Shown in pieces: positions 25,895-34,568 of a DNA stretch of 64,000 nt. Each line of letters opens with the position of its first letter. Position 1 is the first letter of the stretch. Position numbers and translations under genes: made by a program. This DNA comes from Dryocola clanedunensis (lineage in GTDB: Bacteria; Pseudomonadota; Gammaproteobacteria; Enterobacterales; Enterobacteriaceae), in the NCBI RefSeq assembly GCF_025215155.1, contig NZ_JALHAM010000108.1; one strand, 5' to 3'. The notes under the pieces were generated by a model. That model was not told where the DNA came from. It searched no databases and was given only the letters and a program-made list of their open reading frames with translations.

Positions 25895-26662
25895 TTACGC
25901 TTTTTTCGCTTCTGCTGCTGCCTTCACGATCACCGCGAAAGCATCAGCCTTCAGGGATGCACCGCCAACCAGCGCGCCGTCGATGTCCGGCTGAGCAAAC
26001 AGCTCTGCTGCATTTTTATCGTTTACGGAACCGCCGTACTGGATAATGACTTGTTCAGCCACTTTCGCGTCTGCTTTAGCGATATGGTCGCGAATGAATT
26101 TGTGCACGGCCTGAGCCTGAGCTGGGGTAGCTGATTTGCCAGTACCGATTGCCCACACAGGTTCGTAAGCAATTACCGCGCCTTCGAAAGCTGCCGCGCC
26201 CTGAGTCTTCAGAACCGCATCAATCTGACGTGCGCAAACTTCTTCAGTTTTGCCCGCTTCGTTTTCCGCGTCGGTTTCACCGATACACAGAACAGGGGTC
26301 AGGCCGACCTGTTTCAGGATGGCGAACTGCTTCGCGATCTGCTCATCAGATTCAGCGTGGTAGGTACGGCGTTCAGAGTGACCGATGATGATGTATTTAG
26401 CACCGATATCTTTCAGCATGTCAGCGGAGATTTCACCGGTGAATGCGCCAGACAGGTTCACGTCAACGTTCTGAGCACCAAGAATGATGTGGCTGCCGGA
26501 AGCGGCGTGTTTTGCCAGGTCCAGATAGATGGTCGGAGGAGCGATAGCTACGCCACAACCATCAACGCCAGCCAGCTCTTTACGCAGGCCCGCGATCAGC
26601 TCGTGAACCATATGCTTGCTGCCGTTTAGTTTCCAGTTACCCATCACTAAAGGATGTCGCAT
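25895..26662 (-). CDS. tpiA: Triosephosphate isomerase
   Basis: Interconverts dihydroxyacetone phosphate and glyceraldehyde 3-phosphate. The 255-residue TIM barrel starts MRHPLVMGNWKLNG, which includes the active-site lysine. The electrophilic histidine is in IIGHSERR (about residue 95) and the catalytic glutamate in AYEPVWAIGTGK (about residue 167). The open frame extends seven codons upstream of ATG 26662, without a ribosome site. It sits downstream of yiiQ, separated by a terminator. Confidence 0.98.
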   Translation of the reverse strand: MRHPLVMGNWKLNGSKHMVHELIAGLRKELAGVDGCGVAIAPPTIYLDLAKHAASGSHIILGAQNVDVNLSGAFTGEISADMLKDIGAKYIIIGHSERRTYHAESDEQIAKQFAILKQVGLTPVLCIGETDAENEAGKTEEVCARQIDAVLKTQGAAAFEGAVIAYEPVWAIGTGKSATPAQAQAVHKFIRDHIAKADAKVAEQVIIQYGGSVNDKNAAELFAQPDIDGALVGGASLKADAFAVIVKAAAEAKKA

Positions 26663-26690
26663 CTTAATTCTCCACAAGGTCATGCAAATT

Positions 26691-26715
26691 AAAAAATGGC
26701 TGCCCTGGGGGCAGC
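26691..26715 (-). terminator. yiiQ terminator
   Basis: gctgccc-tgg-gggcagc hairpin; on the minus strand it is followed by a six-base T run (26696 to 26691). Confidence 0.75.
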
Positions 26716-26771
26716 ATGGTCTGTGAAACAGTATAGAGACTCAACGGGCTAAAGGCTTTGCTTTTTGTCAT

Positions 26772-27371
26772 TTATTCATTGGTGTTTAAGCTTTCCGATA
26801 GCGCCAGCTTAATCGGTTCAACTGCGACAGTTAGCCCTTTTTCGCCATTATCTGATACGACATAACGCAAAGCGCCTTCGTTTTGTGCCAGATAGCGTTT
26901 GTGTTTGCCCGCGCTAAGAAGTTTGCTTAGTCGCTCCTGACTTTGCTGCTTAGAAAACGTAGGTGTAAAGCTACGCAGCATGGCCGCCATATAATCCATC
27001 GCCTTTGCGCGAGCGGCTTTTTGCTCTGGCCCCTGGATAGGAAGCCAGGTCATTTGCATCGACTTAATCTTTAGTGTTCCGCGCTCCAGCGCCGTGGAGG
27101 CGTAGAAATTTTCGTTAATCTTGCTGGCAGCCCGAGTCAGGTTGGCTTTGTCACGACTGGAGTCAATTGAGCGAAATTCACTGATCGGTAGCGTTGGGTT
27201 GTCGATATTAAATTTCTCCCGATACTGGGCGATAGTCAGATCAAAAGTCGGAGAGCCGGGTAATAAATAGGGGGCCGCAGGTAGGGGCGTCGGCGTGTCG
27301 GTTGGTGGATCTGCCCGGCTCACTGCAATAGGCAGTGTGAACAGCGCGAGGGCACAGAGCAGATATTTCAT
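26772..27371 (-). CDS. yiiQ: DUF1454 family periplasmic protein YiiQ
   Basis: Uncharacterised exported protein. From ATG 27371 it has 199 residues, the E. coli length: a signal peptide (MKYLLCALALFTLPIAVSRA) and a soluble domain with the family stretches FDLTIAQYREKFN, NLTRAASKINENFYAS and YVVSDNGEKGLTVAVEPIKL. AGGAG is correctly spaced before this ATG, whereas the nine-codon upstream extension is unsupported. It lies between tpiA and the divergent yiiR. No enzymatic motif is recognisable. Confidence 0.92.
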   Translation of the reverse strand: MKYLLCALALFTLPIAVSRADPPTDTPTPLPAAPYLLPGSPTFDLTIAQYREKFNIDNPTLPISEFRSIDSSRDKANLTRAASKINENFYASTALERGTLKIKSMQMTWLPIQGPEQKAARAKAMDYMAAMLRSFTPTFSKQQSQERLSKLLSAGKHKRYLAQNEGALRYVVSDNGEKGLTVAVEPIKLALSESLNTNE

Positions 27372-27483
27372 CGACAGATTCTCCTGATATTGAAGCAACG
27401 ATTAAATCGGCATTCTGTTAGCTTGTCAAAAACCAGGGCCGCCAGGGTACACTACGCAGCATAAATTTCTCAAGGATCTCCCC

Positions 27484-27903
27484 ATGACCATACAGCAGTG
27501 GCTGTTCAACTTTAATGGCCGAATCGGGCGTCGCGACTTCTGGATCTGGATTGGCGTGTGGATTGTCGCACTGATCGTCATTTTCACCCTGGCCGGAAGC
27601 GAGCTGATTTCTTATTCGATTGCCGGACTGGCCCTCTCAGGGTCATTGATTCCCACGGCTGCGGTGATCGTTAAGCGTCTGCACGATCGCAATAAAAAAG
27701 GCTGGTGGGCATTGATGTTCATCCCGGCCTGGCTGCTGCTGGCGGGTAACTGGGAAGTGTTCGGTTCGCTGGCGCAGTGGGGACTGGGCCGTTTTATCCC
27801 GACGCTGATTTTTGTCATGATGCTCATCGATCTGGGCGCCTTTGTTGGCACCCAGGGTGAGAACCGCTTTGGGAAAGATACCAGCGACGTAAAATACCGC
27901 TAG
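27484..27903 (+). CDS. yiiR: DUF805 inner-membrane protein YiiR
   Basis: Small membrane protein of 139 residues with four predicted helices. It has the DUF805 opening WLFNFNGRIGRRDFWIW and the mid-segment KRLHDRNKKGWWALMF typical of that family. Function is unknown. It is a single gene between the divergent yiiQ and the convergent fpr, whose stop lies only two bases away. Confidence 0.93.
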   Translation: MTIQQWLFNFNGRIGRRDFWIWIGVWIVALIVIFTLAGSELISYSIAGLALSGSLIPTAAVIVKRLHDRNKKGWWALMFIPAWLLLAGNWEVFGSLAQWGLGRFIPTLIFVMMLIDLGAFVGTQGENRFGKDTSDVKYR

Positions 27904-27905
27904 AT

Positions 27906-28652
27906 TTACCAGTAGTGCTCAGCGGTCATATGGCCCGGACGGCGACGTAAATGTTTGGTCATCTGCCGGGTTTCTTTCAGTAATTGCTGGGTATCGCGCA
28001 CCATCTGCGGGTTACCGCACAGCATGACGTGGCTGGATTCCGTGTCCATCGACAGGCCAACCGCCGCTTCCAGCTCGCCGTTTTCAATCAGTGCTGGCAC
28101 TCGCCCGGTGAGTGAACCTGCTATAGTTTCACGGCTGACCACGGTCTGAATACGCAATTTCCCCTCATAGCGCTGCTGCAATTCTTGCATCAAAGGCAGA
28201 TAGCTCAGGTCGTTGGCATAACGCACCGCGTGAAGCAAAACGATGTTCTCGAAACGCTCAAGATCCCTGCCTTCCTGAAGGATAGAAAGATAGGGGCCCA
28301 GGGCGGTACCGGTCGCCAGCATCCACAACGTTTTGCAGTCAGGAACCTCATTCAGCACGAAGAAACCAGCGGCCTCGCTGACCAGCATGACCTCGTCACC
28401 CGGCTGCATGACGTGCAGGCGAGGGCTGAGCTTTCCTTCCGGCACGTTAACCAGATAGAACTCTAAATCAGGATTTCCCGGCGCGTTGACGTACGAGTAG
28501 GCGCGCTGTACGCGCTCGCCGTCAATTTCCAGGCCCAGCTTTGTGAATTGCCCGGCGGTAAACGGCGCAACAGGAGCCTGTACCGTCAGGCTGAAAAGAG
28601 AATCGGTCCAGTGCTGAACCTGAGTGACTTTGCCTTTAACCCAATCCGCCAT
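27906..28652 (-). CDS. fpr: Ferredoxin/flavodoxin-NADP+ reductase
   Basis: FAD enzyme passing electrons between NADPH and flavodoxin or ferredoxin, used by radical enzymes and in oxidative-stress recovery. The 248 residues match E. coli Fpr. The FAD-binding site is RAYSYVNAPGNPDLEFYLV (about 50-68), the NADP site is LATGTALGPYLSIL, and MLCGNPQMV and the C-terminal aromatic of ...HYW close the fold. In E. coli it belongs to the SoxRS regulon; I did not identify a soxbox here. Convergent with yiiR. Confidence 0.97.
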   Translation of the reverse strand: MADWVKGKVTQVQHWTDSLFSLTVQAPVAPFTAGQFTKLGLEIDGERVQRAYSYVNAPGNPDLEFYLVNVPEGKLSPRLHVMQPGDEVMLVSEAAGFFVLNEVPDCKTLWMLATGTALGPYLSILQEGRDLERFENIVLLHAVRYANDLSYLPLMQELQQRYEGKLRIQTVVSRETIAGSLTGRVPALIENGELEAAVGLSMDTESSHVMLCGNPQMVRDTQQLLKETRQMTKHLRRRPGHMTAEHYW

Positions 28653-28750
28653 GTTGCGCTCCTGTGCATGCTTTTAGCCTATCTTCACCAGAACGGTGAG
28701 AGATTTCCAGCCTGAGGAAGCTGGAAAGCTCAATCAGACAAACGATGGAC

Positions 28751-29761
28751 TCAGAGTATGTGAGTTTGCACGTCCGTGTCCTTTCGGTCGAGGAAGTGAA
28801 TGGATTTGATGCGGCGAATGGTGCGCGACTTACCGCGGATTAACAGCGTTTCGGTCGTCGCCATATTGCCTTTACGAGTGATCCCTTCCAACAGGTCACC
28901 TTTTGTGATCCCGGTGGCGGAGAAAATAACGTTGTCGTTATGCGCCATGTCATCCAGCTTCAGCACCTTGCCTGCCTCAATGCCCATCGCTTTACAGCGC
29001 TCCAGCTCTTGCTCGCCCAGGCGACGATTTTCTTCGCTGTCGCCCTTAACCTGATGTCGGGCCAGAAGGCGGCCCTGCATATCGCCGTCCAGCGCGCGAA
29101 TCACCGCGGCAGAAATCACCCCTTCAGGCGCGCCGCCGATGCCATACATCACGTCCACTTCGCTATCCGGCATACAGGTCAGAATCGATGCCGCAACGTC
29201 ACCATCAGGAATAGCAAACACTCGGACGCCCAGTTTCTGCATTTCAGCGATGGTGGCGTCGTGGCGTGGCTTGGCAAGAATGGTAACGGTCAGTTCGCTC
29301 AGCGGCTTATTAAGGGCGACGGCGATATTGTGAAGGTTCTGCGCCAGCGGCAGGTTCAGATCGATGATGCCCGTCGCACCCGGGCCAACAATCAGCTTTT
29401 CCATATACATATCGGGCGCGTTCAGGAAGGTGCCCTTATCACCGACAGCCAGTACGGCCAGCGCGTTGGCCTGGCCCATTGCCGTCATGCGGGTGCCTTC
29501 GATGGGGTCGACGGCGATATCCACCGCATCACCCTGGCCGGTACCGACTTTTTCACCAATATAGAGCATTGGCGCTTCGTCGATTTCCCCTTCGCCAATC
29601 ACAATCTGGCCGTCGATATTGACCTGATTGAGGACGATACGCATGGCGTGAACGGCTGCGCCGTCAGCGGTGTTTTTGTCGCCGCGTCCCAGCCATTTGT
29701 AGCCGGCAAGCGCGGCAGCTTCGGTTACTCGGGAGAATTCAATCGCAAGTTCACGTTTCAT
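28751..29761 (-). CDS. glpX: Fructose-1,6-bisphosphatase class II
   Basis: Mn-dependent gluconeogenic fructose-1,6-bisphosphatase, third gene of the glpFKX operon. From ATG 29761 (MKRELAIEFSRVTEAAA, with AAGAGG upstream) it has 336 residues, as in E. coli. Metal and substrate motifs are GEGEIDEAPML, DPIEGTRMTAMG and GIGGAPEGVISAA. A hairpin precedes it in the gap after glpK, so its dosage may be lower than that of glpFK. Confidence 0.97.
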   Translation of the reverse strand: MKRELAIEFSRVTEAAALAGYKWLGRGDKNTADGAAVHAMRIVLNQVNIDGQIVIGEGEIDEAPMLYIGEKVGTGQGDAVDIAVDPIEGTRMTAMGQANALAVLAVGDKGTFLNAPDMYMEKLIVGPGATGIIDLNLPLAQNLHNIAVALNKPLSELTVTILAKPRHDATIAEMQKLGVRVFAIPDGDVAASILTCMPDSEVDVMYGIGGAPEGVISAAVIRALDGDMQGRLLARHQVKGDSEENRRLGEQELERCKAMGIEAGKVLKLDDMAHNDNVIFSATGITKGDLLEGITRKGNMATTETLLIRGKSRTIRRIKSIHFLDRKDTDVQTHIL

Positions 29762-29809
29762 AAGAGGCTCTTTTAACAAAACAGAATTGCGGCGAAGTGT
29801 AGCATAGAA

Positions 29810-29837
29810 AGACCCCAACCCTGACGGGAGGGGGTCT
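29810..29837 (-). terminator. Hairpin between glpK and glpX, possible partial terminator
   Basis: agacccc / ggggtct outer stem with an inner ccc/ggg pairing. On the minus strand it is followed by ttct. This may reduce transcription into glpX. Confidence 0.5.
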
Positions 29838-29857
29838 GTGAGGCGGGGGAACTGACC

Positions 29858-31372
29858 TTAGCTTTCGTCGTGCTCTTCCCAGGCCAGCGCGCGTTTAACG
29901 GCTTTCTTCCAGCCGGCATAGCGGACGTTACGCTCGGTGGTTTCGATTCCCGGGCGGAACTCTTTTTCGATAACCGCTTTCTCGCTGACCTCGTTCAGAT
30001 CCTGCCAGAAGCCAACGGCGAGACCTGCCAGATAGGCCGCGCCTAACGCGGTGACTTCGCGCACTTCAGGGCGCTCTACGCGGGTGCCTAAAATATCCGC
30101 CTGGAACTGCATCAGGAAGTTGTTAGCAACTGCACCGCCGTCCACACGCAGCGCGTGCAGTCGAATACCTGAGTCGGCCTGCATGGCTTCCAGCACGTCG
30201 CGGGTCTGGTAGGCGATGGATTCCAGCGTGGCGCGGATGATGTGGTTGGAATTAACACCACGAGTAAGGCCAAAGATCGCACCTCGCGCATACGGGTCCC
30301 AGTATGGTGCGCCAAGACCCGTAAAAGCGGGAACGACGTATACGCCGTTGGTATCTTTCACTTTGGTCGCGAAATACTCCGAGTCAAACGCATCGCTGAT
30401 GAGTTTCATCTCGTCGCGCAGCCATTGAATGGACGCCCCAGCCATAAACACCGCGCCCTCCAGGGCGTAGTTCACTTCTCCACGCGGCCCGCAGGCGATG
30501 GTGGTCAACAGGCCGTGGCTTGATGTTACCGCTTTCTCGCCAGTGTTCATCAGCATAAAGCAGCCGGTGCCGTAGGTATTTTTTGCCATGCCTTCTTTCA
30601 CGCACAGCTGGCCGAACAGCGCTGCCTGCTGGTCACCGGCGATCCCTGCAATAGGAATACGCGTGCCGCCTTTACCGCCGATGTTGGTCTGGCCGTAAAC
30701 TTCGGAGGATTTGCGGACTTCCGGCAGCATGGCGCGCGGAATATCCAGCGCTTCCAGCATGCGGTCATCCCAGTCCAGCTCGTGAATGTTAAACAGCATG
30801 GTACGGGAGGCGTTGGTGTAATCCGTAACGTGTACGCGTCCCTGAGTCATTTTCCAGATAAGCCAGGTATCGATGGTGCCAAACAGCAGCTCACCGCGGC
30901 GAGCGCGCTCACGAGAGCCTTCTACATGGTCGAGGATCCACTTTACCTTGGTGCCCGAGAAATACGGGTCGATGACCAGGCCAGTATTGTGGCGGATATA
31001 CTCCTCCATGCCGTCGCGCTTAAGCTTTTCGCAGATTTCAGCGGTACGGCGGCACTGCCAGACGATGGCATTATAAATTGGTTTACCGGTTTCGCGGTCC
31101 CAGACCACGGTGGTTTCACGCTGGTTAGTGATACCGATGGCAGCAATCTGGTCGGAATTGATATCCGCTTTGGCCAGCACTTCTACCAGCGTGGAGCTTT
31201 GCGTAGCCCAGATTTCCATCGGGTCATGCTCCACCCAGCCCGGCTTAGGATAGATCTGCTCAAATTCACGCTGCGAGACGCTGATAATATTGGCGTCATG
31301 ATCCAGGACGACGGCGCGGGAGCTGGTGGTGCCCTGGTCGAGCGCGACAATAAATTTTTTCTCTGTGGTCAT
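29858..31372 (-). CDS. glpK: Glycerol kinase
   Basis: Phosphorylates glycerol taken up through GlpF to sn-glycerol 3-phosphate. The 504-residue FGGY-family kinase has the ATP-binding VALDQGTTSSRAVV near residue 9, substrate residues in TNQRET and in the W-Q region IVWQCRRTAEIC, the FGGY signature GIAGDQQAALFGQL and the second signature GGAVANNFLMQFQADILG. It lies 25 bases after glpF. In E. coli it is inhibited by fructose 1,6-bisphosphate and by unphosphorylated EIIA-Glc. Confidence 0.98.
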   Translation of the reverse strand: MTTEKKFIVALDQGTTSSRAVVLDHDANIISVSQREFEQIYPKPGWVEHDPMEIWATQSSTLVEVLAKADINSDQIAAIGITNQRETTVVWDRETGKPIYNAIVWQCRRTAEICEKLKRDGMEEYIRHNTGLVIDPYFSGTKVKWILDHVEGSRERARRGELLFGTIDTWLIWKMTQGRVHVTDYTNASRTMLFNIHELDWDDRMLEALDIPRAMLPEVRKSSEVYGQTNIGGKGGTRIPIAGIAGDQQAALFGQLCVKEGMAKNTYGTGCFMLMNTGEKAVTSSHGLLTTIACGPRGEVNYALEGAVFMAGASIQWLRDEMKLISDAFDSEYFATKVKDTNGVYVVPAFTGLGAPYWDPYARGAIFGLTRGVNSNHIIRATLESIAYQTRDVLEAMQADSGIRLHALRVDGGAVANNFLMQFQADILGTRVERPEVREVTALGAAYLAGLAVGFWQDLNEVSEKAVIEKEFRPGIETTERNVRYAGWKKAVKRALAWEEHDES

Positions 31373-31397
31373 AAGTATGTCCTGAAGTCAGTGGAGC

Positions 31398-32249
31398 TTA
31401 AGAGGCATTCTGCCGGGTGGAGGAGGTCTGAGTTTTCTCTTCAGTGTCTTCGCAGACGTCACACGGCAAATGGCGGCCAATCAATTTACGATAGCCGAAC
31501 GCGCCTAAAATCGCGCCGGTCAGCGGGCCAAAAACGGGTACCAGGAAGTAAGGAATATCTTTTCCGCCGGTAAAGGCGACCTCACCCCAGCCTGCAAGCC
31601 AGGCGAACAATTTTGGTCCAAAGTCACGGGCAGGGTTCATGGCGAAGCCTGTCAGTGGTCCCATGGACGCGCCGATAATCGCAATAAGTAAACCAATCAG
31701 CAGTGGTGCCAGCGGCCCGCGTGGAACGCCGTTGCCATCATCAGTCAGCGCCAGAATGAGACCCATCAGAATCGCGGTGATCACCATCTCAACGGCAAAT
31801 GCCTGCACCAGATTGATGTGCGGGTTAGGGTAGGTTGAGAAAATACCGGCTAAATCCAGACTCTGTACGCTGCCACGTACCATGTGATGTGTTTGTTCAT
31901 AATCGAGGAAAAGATTGTAATACAGGCCGTAGACCAGCGCCGCGGCACAAAACGCCCCTGCGACCTGCGCCACAATAAACGGCAAAACTTTGCGGCGGTC
32001 AAAGCAGGCGAACAACCACAGCGCAACGGTGACAGCAGGGTTGAGATGCGCACCAGAAACGCCAGCGGTTAAGTAGATAGCCATCGCCACCCCTAAACCC
32101 CAGATGATGCTGATTTCCCACTGCCCGAAGCTTGCGCCTGCCACTTTCATTGCGGCCACGCACCCGACACCGAAGAAAATCAACAATGCGGTGCCCATAA
32201 ACTCTGCGATGCACTGGCCTTTTAAGGTTGGAGAAGCTGTCTGACTCAT
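31398..32249 (-). CDS. glpF: Glycerol uptake facilitator (aquaglyceroporin)
   Basis: Inner-membrane channel for glycerol. The 283 residues form six helices plus two half-helices carrying the NPA boxes GAHLNPAVTVAL (about residues 65-76) and FAMNPARDFGPK (about 200-211); the aspartate after the second NPAR marks the glycerol-conducting branch. It is the first gene of glpFKX. Its upstream region, shared with zapB, has GlpR-like sites. Confidence 0.97.
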   Translation of the reverse strand: MSQTASPTLKGQCIAEFMGTALLIFFGVGCVAAMKVAGASFGQWEISIIWGLGVAMAIYLTAGVSGAHLNPAVTVALWLFACFDRRKVLPFIVAQVAGAFCAAALVYGLYYNLFLDYEQTHHMVRGSVQSLDLAGIFSTYPNPHINLVQAFAVEMVITAILMGLILALTDDGNGVPRGPLAPLLIGLLIAIIGASMGPLTGFAMNPARDFGPKLFAWLAGWGEVAFTGGKDIPYFLVPVFGPLTGAILGAFGYRKLIGRHLPCDVCEDTEEKTQTSSTRQNAS

Positions 32250-32330
32250 AGTAGGGTCCTGAAGGCAAAATTAATGGTTATTGTAAGTTGAGCGTCCATG
32301 CCACCCTGGTGCCGTGTAGGCATAGTGTTA

Positions 32331-32371
32331 ATTTATCGTTAACGAACATAAACGAGAAATATCGAACTTAA
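32331..32371 (-). promoter_or_regulatory. GlpR-like operators in the glpF-zapB intergenic region
   Basis: A palindrome tcgttaacga (32336-32345) sits in ttatcgttaacgaacataa, which resembles GlpR half-sites (TCG..CGAACAT), and a second similar stretch, atatcgaactta, follows. The 438-base gap 32250-32687 otherwise shows no convincing gene; a 61-codon minus frame at 32469-32654 lacks family features. The upstream half presumably also contains the zapB promoter. Confidence 0.5.
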
Positions 32372-32687
32372 ATTTTGCGTGTCACGTCAAGAAAATGCTC
32401 GTTTACGCGCTAAAAGAGGCGCATTAACACACAGTGAGGGCAGGGGGATAACGGTGCTTTGTTAATCATTATGTTAACAAAGAGTGCCGAAGAGGAGTGC
32501 TGTCTTTAAGCATGCGCTTAAAAACGTCCTGTAACGCAAAGAGCGCCGGAAGCCGCTGGACACGCGGTGCTGCGCTACTTACAATCGGGTAACGCTGCGT
32601 GGTGCGCATATGTTCATTAAGGCGTCGCCGGTGAGCCGGGACGAGGATAGCCATCCATCAACGCCTTGCAATTCAGGAGAGATTGGA

Positions 32688-32927
32688 ATGTCATTTGAAG
32701 TGTTTGAAAAACTAGAATCGAAAGTACAGCAGGCGATTGACACTATCACGTTGTTACAGATGGAAATCGAAGAGCTGAAAGAAAAAAATAACAGCCTGTC
32801 TCAGGAAGTGCAGCAGGCGCAAGGTAATCACGAAGAGCTGATCCGTGAGAACAGTTCTCTGAAAGAACAACAGCATGTCTGGCAGGAGCGTCTGCACGCG
32901 CTGCTGGGCAAAATGGAAGAAGTGTAA
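32688..32927 (+). CDS. zapB: Cell division protein ZapB
   Basis: Small coiled-coil protein that assembles at the Z-ring and links FtsZ (through ZapA) to the chromosome terminus protein MatP. From ATG 32688 (MSFEVFEKLESKVQQAI, preceded by CAGGAGAG) it has 79 residues, nearly all in heptad repeats rich in E, Q, L and K. The open frame continues 26 codons upstream but without a ribosome site. Divergent from glpF. Confidence 0.96.
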   Translation: MSFEVFEKLESKVQQAIDTITLLQMEIEELKEKNNSLSQEVQQAQGNHEELIRENSSLKEQQHVWQERLHALLGKMEEV

Positions 32928-32942
32928 GCTCAGGCTTAAAAT

Positions 32943-32970
32943 AAAACGGGCGCCCCAGGGCGCCCGTTTT
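32943..32970. terminator. Bidirectional terminator zapB / rraA
   Basis: Perfect 12-bp stem aaaacgggcgcc / ggcgcccgtttt with loop ccag between two convergent genes; it has a T tract in both directions. Confidence 0.9.
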
Positions 32971-32986
32971 GCTATTCAGTCTTCGT

Positions 32987-33472
32987 CTATTCGATATCGA
33001 GCGGGTCTTCAGAAAGAATAATGCCCGTGTTATCGGCATACAGGTGGTCGCCAGAGAAGAAGGTCACACCGCCAAAATTGACGCGCACATCGCTCTCGCC
33101 GATACCTTCACCCGCAGAGCCTACCGGAATGGCGGCAATAGCCTGAATGCCGATATCCAGCTCTTCAAGATCGTCCACCTGGCGTACTGCGCCATAAACG
33201 ACAATGCCTTCCCACTCATTTTGAGCCGCAAGGCGTGCCAGCTCTGCGTCCACCAGCGCACGGCGCACTGAGCCGCCGCCGTCAACCAGAAGAATACGGC
33301 CACGGCCATTCTGTTCGAGCAGATCGTAAAGCAACCCGTTGTCCTCGAAACATTTCACCGTAATGATTTGCCCGCCAAAGGACGACCGCCCACCAAAGTT
33401 GGAAAACAGCGGTTCAACGACGTTGACATCTTCCTGATAGATGTCGCAAAGCTCGGAGGTATCATATTTCAT
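32987..33472 (-). CDS. rraA: Regulator of RNase E activity A
   Basis: Homotrimeric protein that binds and inhibits RNase E, changing mRNA decay. The 161 residues match E. coli RraA. It has the class II aldolase/RraA-fold stretch RILLVDGGGSVRRALVDAEL (about residues 70-90) and YGAVRQVDDLEELDIGIQA. It sits 91 bases downstream of menA on the same strand, as in E. coli. Confidence 0.97.
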   Translation of the reverse strand: MKYDTSELCDIYQEDVNVVEPLFSNFGGRSSFGGQIITVKCFEDNGLLYDLLEQNGRGRILLVDGGGSVRRALVDAELARLAAQNEWEGIVVYGAVRQVDDLEELDIGIQAIAAIPVGSAGEGIGESDVRVNFGGVTFFSGDHLYADNTGIILSEDPLDIE

Positions 33473-33563
33473 AGGTTAAGGTCCATCTGCTGCCGGAGTT
33501 GTCAGTATATCGCTTAATGTTAACTGTTGGCAAAACCATCAATTGTTAATTGATATTTATCAG

Positions 33564-34493
33564 CTAAAAATGGACCGTGCTGAGCACGATGCCCACTGCA
33601 AACAACAGGTTAATTAGCAGCGCCGCTTTTACCGTCCGTTCAAGCATAGGGCGCATGGCTGCGGGTTCAGACTCACGAAGGACATACAGCGCCTGCTTGA
33701 TAAGCAGAGGGGCAGCCAGCACGAATAACCAGCCCCAGATATTTTTCAGCCAGACGAGGTTAAAGACGGCCAGGCAAAGCAGAGCACCCATCAGCAGGCA
33801 AACATGGTAGCGGCGAGCCAGTACCGGCCCAAGGCGAACGGCCAGGGTGTTTTTGCCATTTTCGCGGTCGCTGTCGATATCGCGTAGGTTATTGATATTA
33901 AGTACTGCTGTAGCCAGCAGGCCGCACGCAGTTGCCGGCAGAAACACTAACGGTGCCAGGGTATGCGCCTGCAGATACCAACTCCCCGCCACGCTCAGCC
34001 AGCCAAAAAAGACCAGCACGGAAATATCGCCCAGCCCCATGTAGCCATAAGGGCGAGTGCCTACGGTATAGGTAATGGCTGCGATAATGGCTAATAGCCC
34101 AAGCACAAGGAAACCGACAAAGTCAGCCCATGTTCGACAGGCCACGGCGACCAGCGACAGGCCAGATAGACAAATCAGCACGACGGTGATAATCAACGCC
34201 CGCTTCATCTGTGCCTGAGTAATCACACCCTTTTGCATACCTCGCAACGGCCCAATGCGGTCTTCTTTATCGCTACCTTTTATCGCGTCGCCATAATCGT
34301 TGGCGAGGTTGGACAAAATTTGAAGCAGGCCCGCCGTCAGCAGCGCAAGCAGGGCTACCGCAGAATCGAATGTCCCCTGCCAGTAAGCGAGTGCGGAGCC
34401 GCAGACAATAGAGGCAAAAGCCAGCGGAAGGGTTTTAGGGCGTAAGCTTTCCAGCCACGCCTGGGTGGTGCTTACTGAGTGTGAATCATTCAT
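33564..34493 (-). CDS. menA: 1,4-dihydroxy-2-naphthoate polyprenyltransferase
   Basis: Membrane enzyme that prenylates 1,4-dihydroxy-2-naphthoate to form demethylmenaquinone. The 309 residues are strongly hydrophobic with about eight to nine helices. The two Mg-diphosphate motifs of UbiA prenyltransferases are visible as NDYGDAIKGSDKEDR (about residues 65-80) and NNLRDIDSDRENGKNTLAVRL (positions about 200-220, key residues DxxxD). It lies between hslVU and rraA. Confidence 0.96.
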   Translation of the reverse strand: MNDSHSVSTTQAWLESLRPKTLPLAFASIVCGSALAYWQGTFDSAVALLALLTAGLLQILSNLANDYGDAIKGSDKEDRIGPLRGMQKGVITQAQMKRALIITVVLICLSGLSLVAVACRTWADFVGFLVLGLLAIIAAITYTVGTRPYGYMGLGDISVLVFFGWLSVAGSWYLQAHTLAPLVFLPATACGLLATAVLNINNLRDIDSDRENGKNTLAVRLGPVLARRYHVCLLMGALLCLAVFNLVWLKNIWGWLFVLAAPLLIKQALYVLRESEPAAMRPMLERTVKAALLINLLFAVGIVLSTVHF

Positions 34494-34512
34494 TGTTATG
34501 GGTGCCAGTAAT

Positions 34513-34542
34513 AAAAAATGGAGGGCATAAGCCCCCCATTTT
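34513..34542 (-). terminator. hslVU terminator
   Basis: aaaatgg(a)gggc-ataa-gccc(c)ccatttt hairpin with one mismatch, T-rich on the minus strand, between hslU and menA. Confidence 0.75.
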
Positions 34543-34568
34543 GCATGGAAAAGATACGTTGTACGCGA

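Noticed and set aside
28940..29776. 278-codon plus-strand open frame
   Set aside because: Antisense to glpX in a mirrored codon phase; histidine/arginine/glutamine-rich translation without recognisable domains.
32381..32390. Possible CRP site gtcacgtcaa in the glpF upstream region
   Set aside because: Does not match TGTGA-N6-TCACA well on either strand, although CRP control of glpFK is known in E. coli.
32469..32654. 61-codon minus-strand open frame in the glpF-zapB gap
   Set aside because: No ribosome site, no family resemblance, and it occupies the promoter region of divergent genes.
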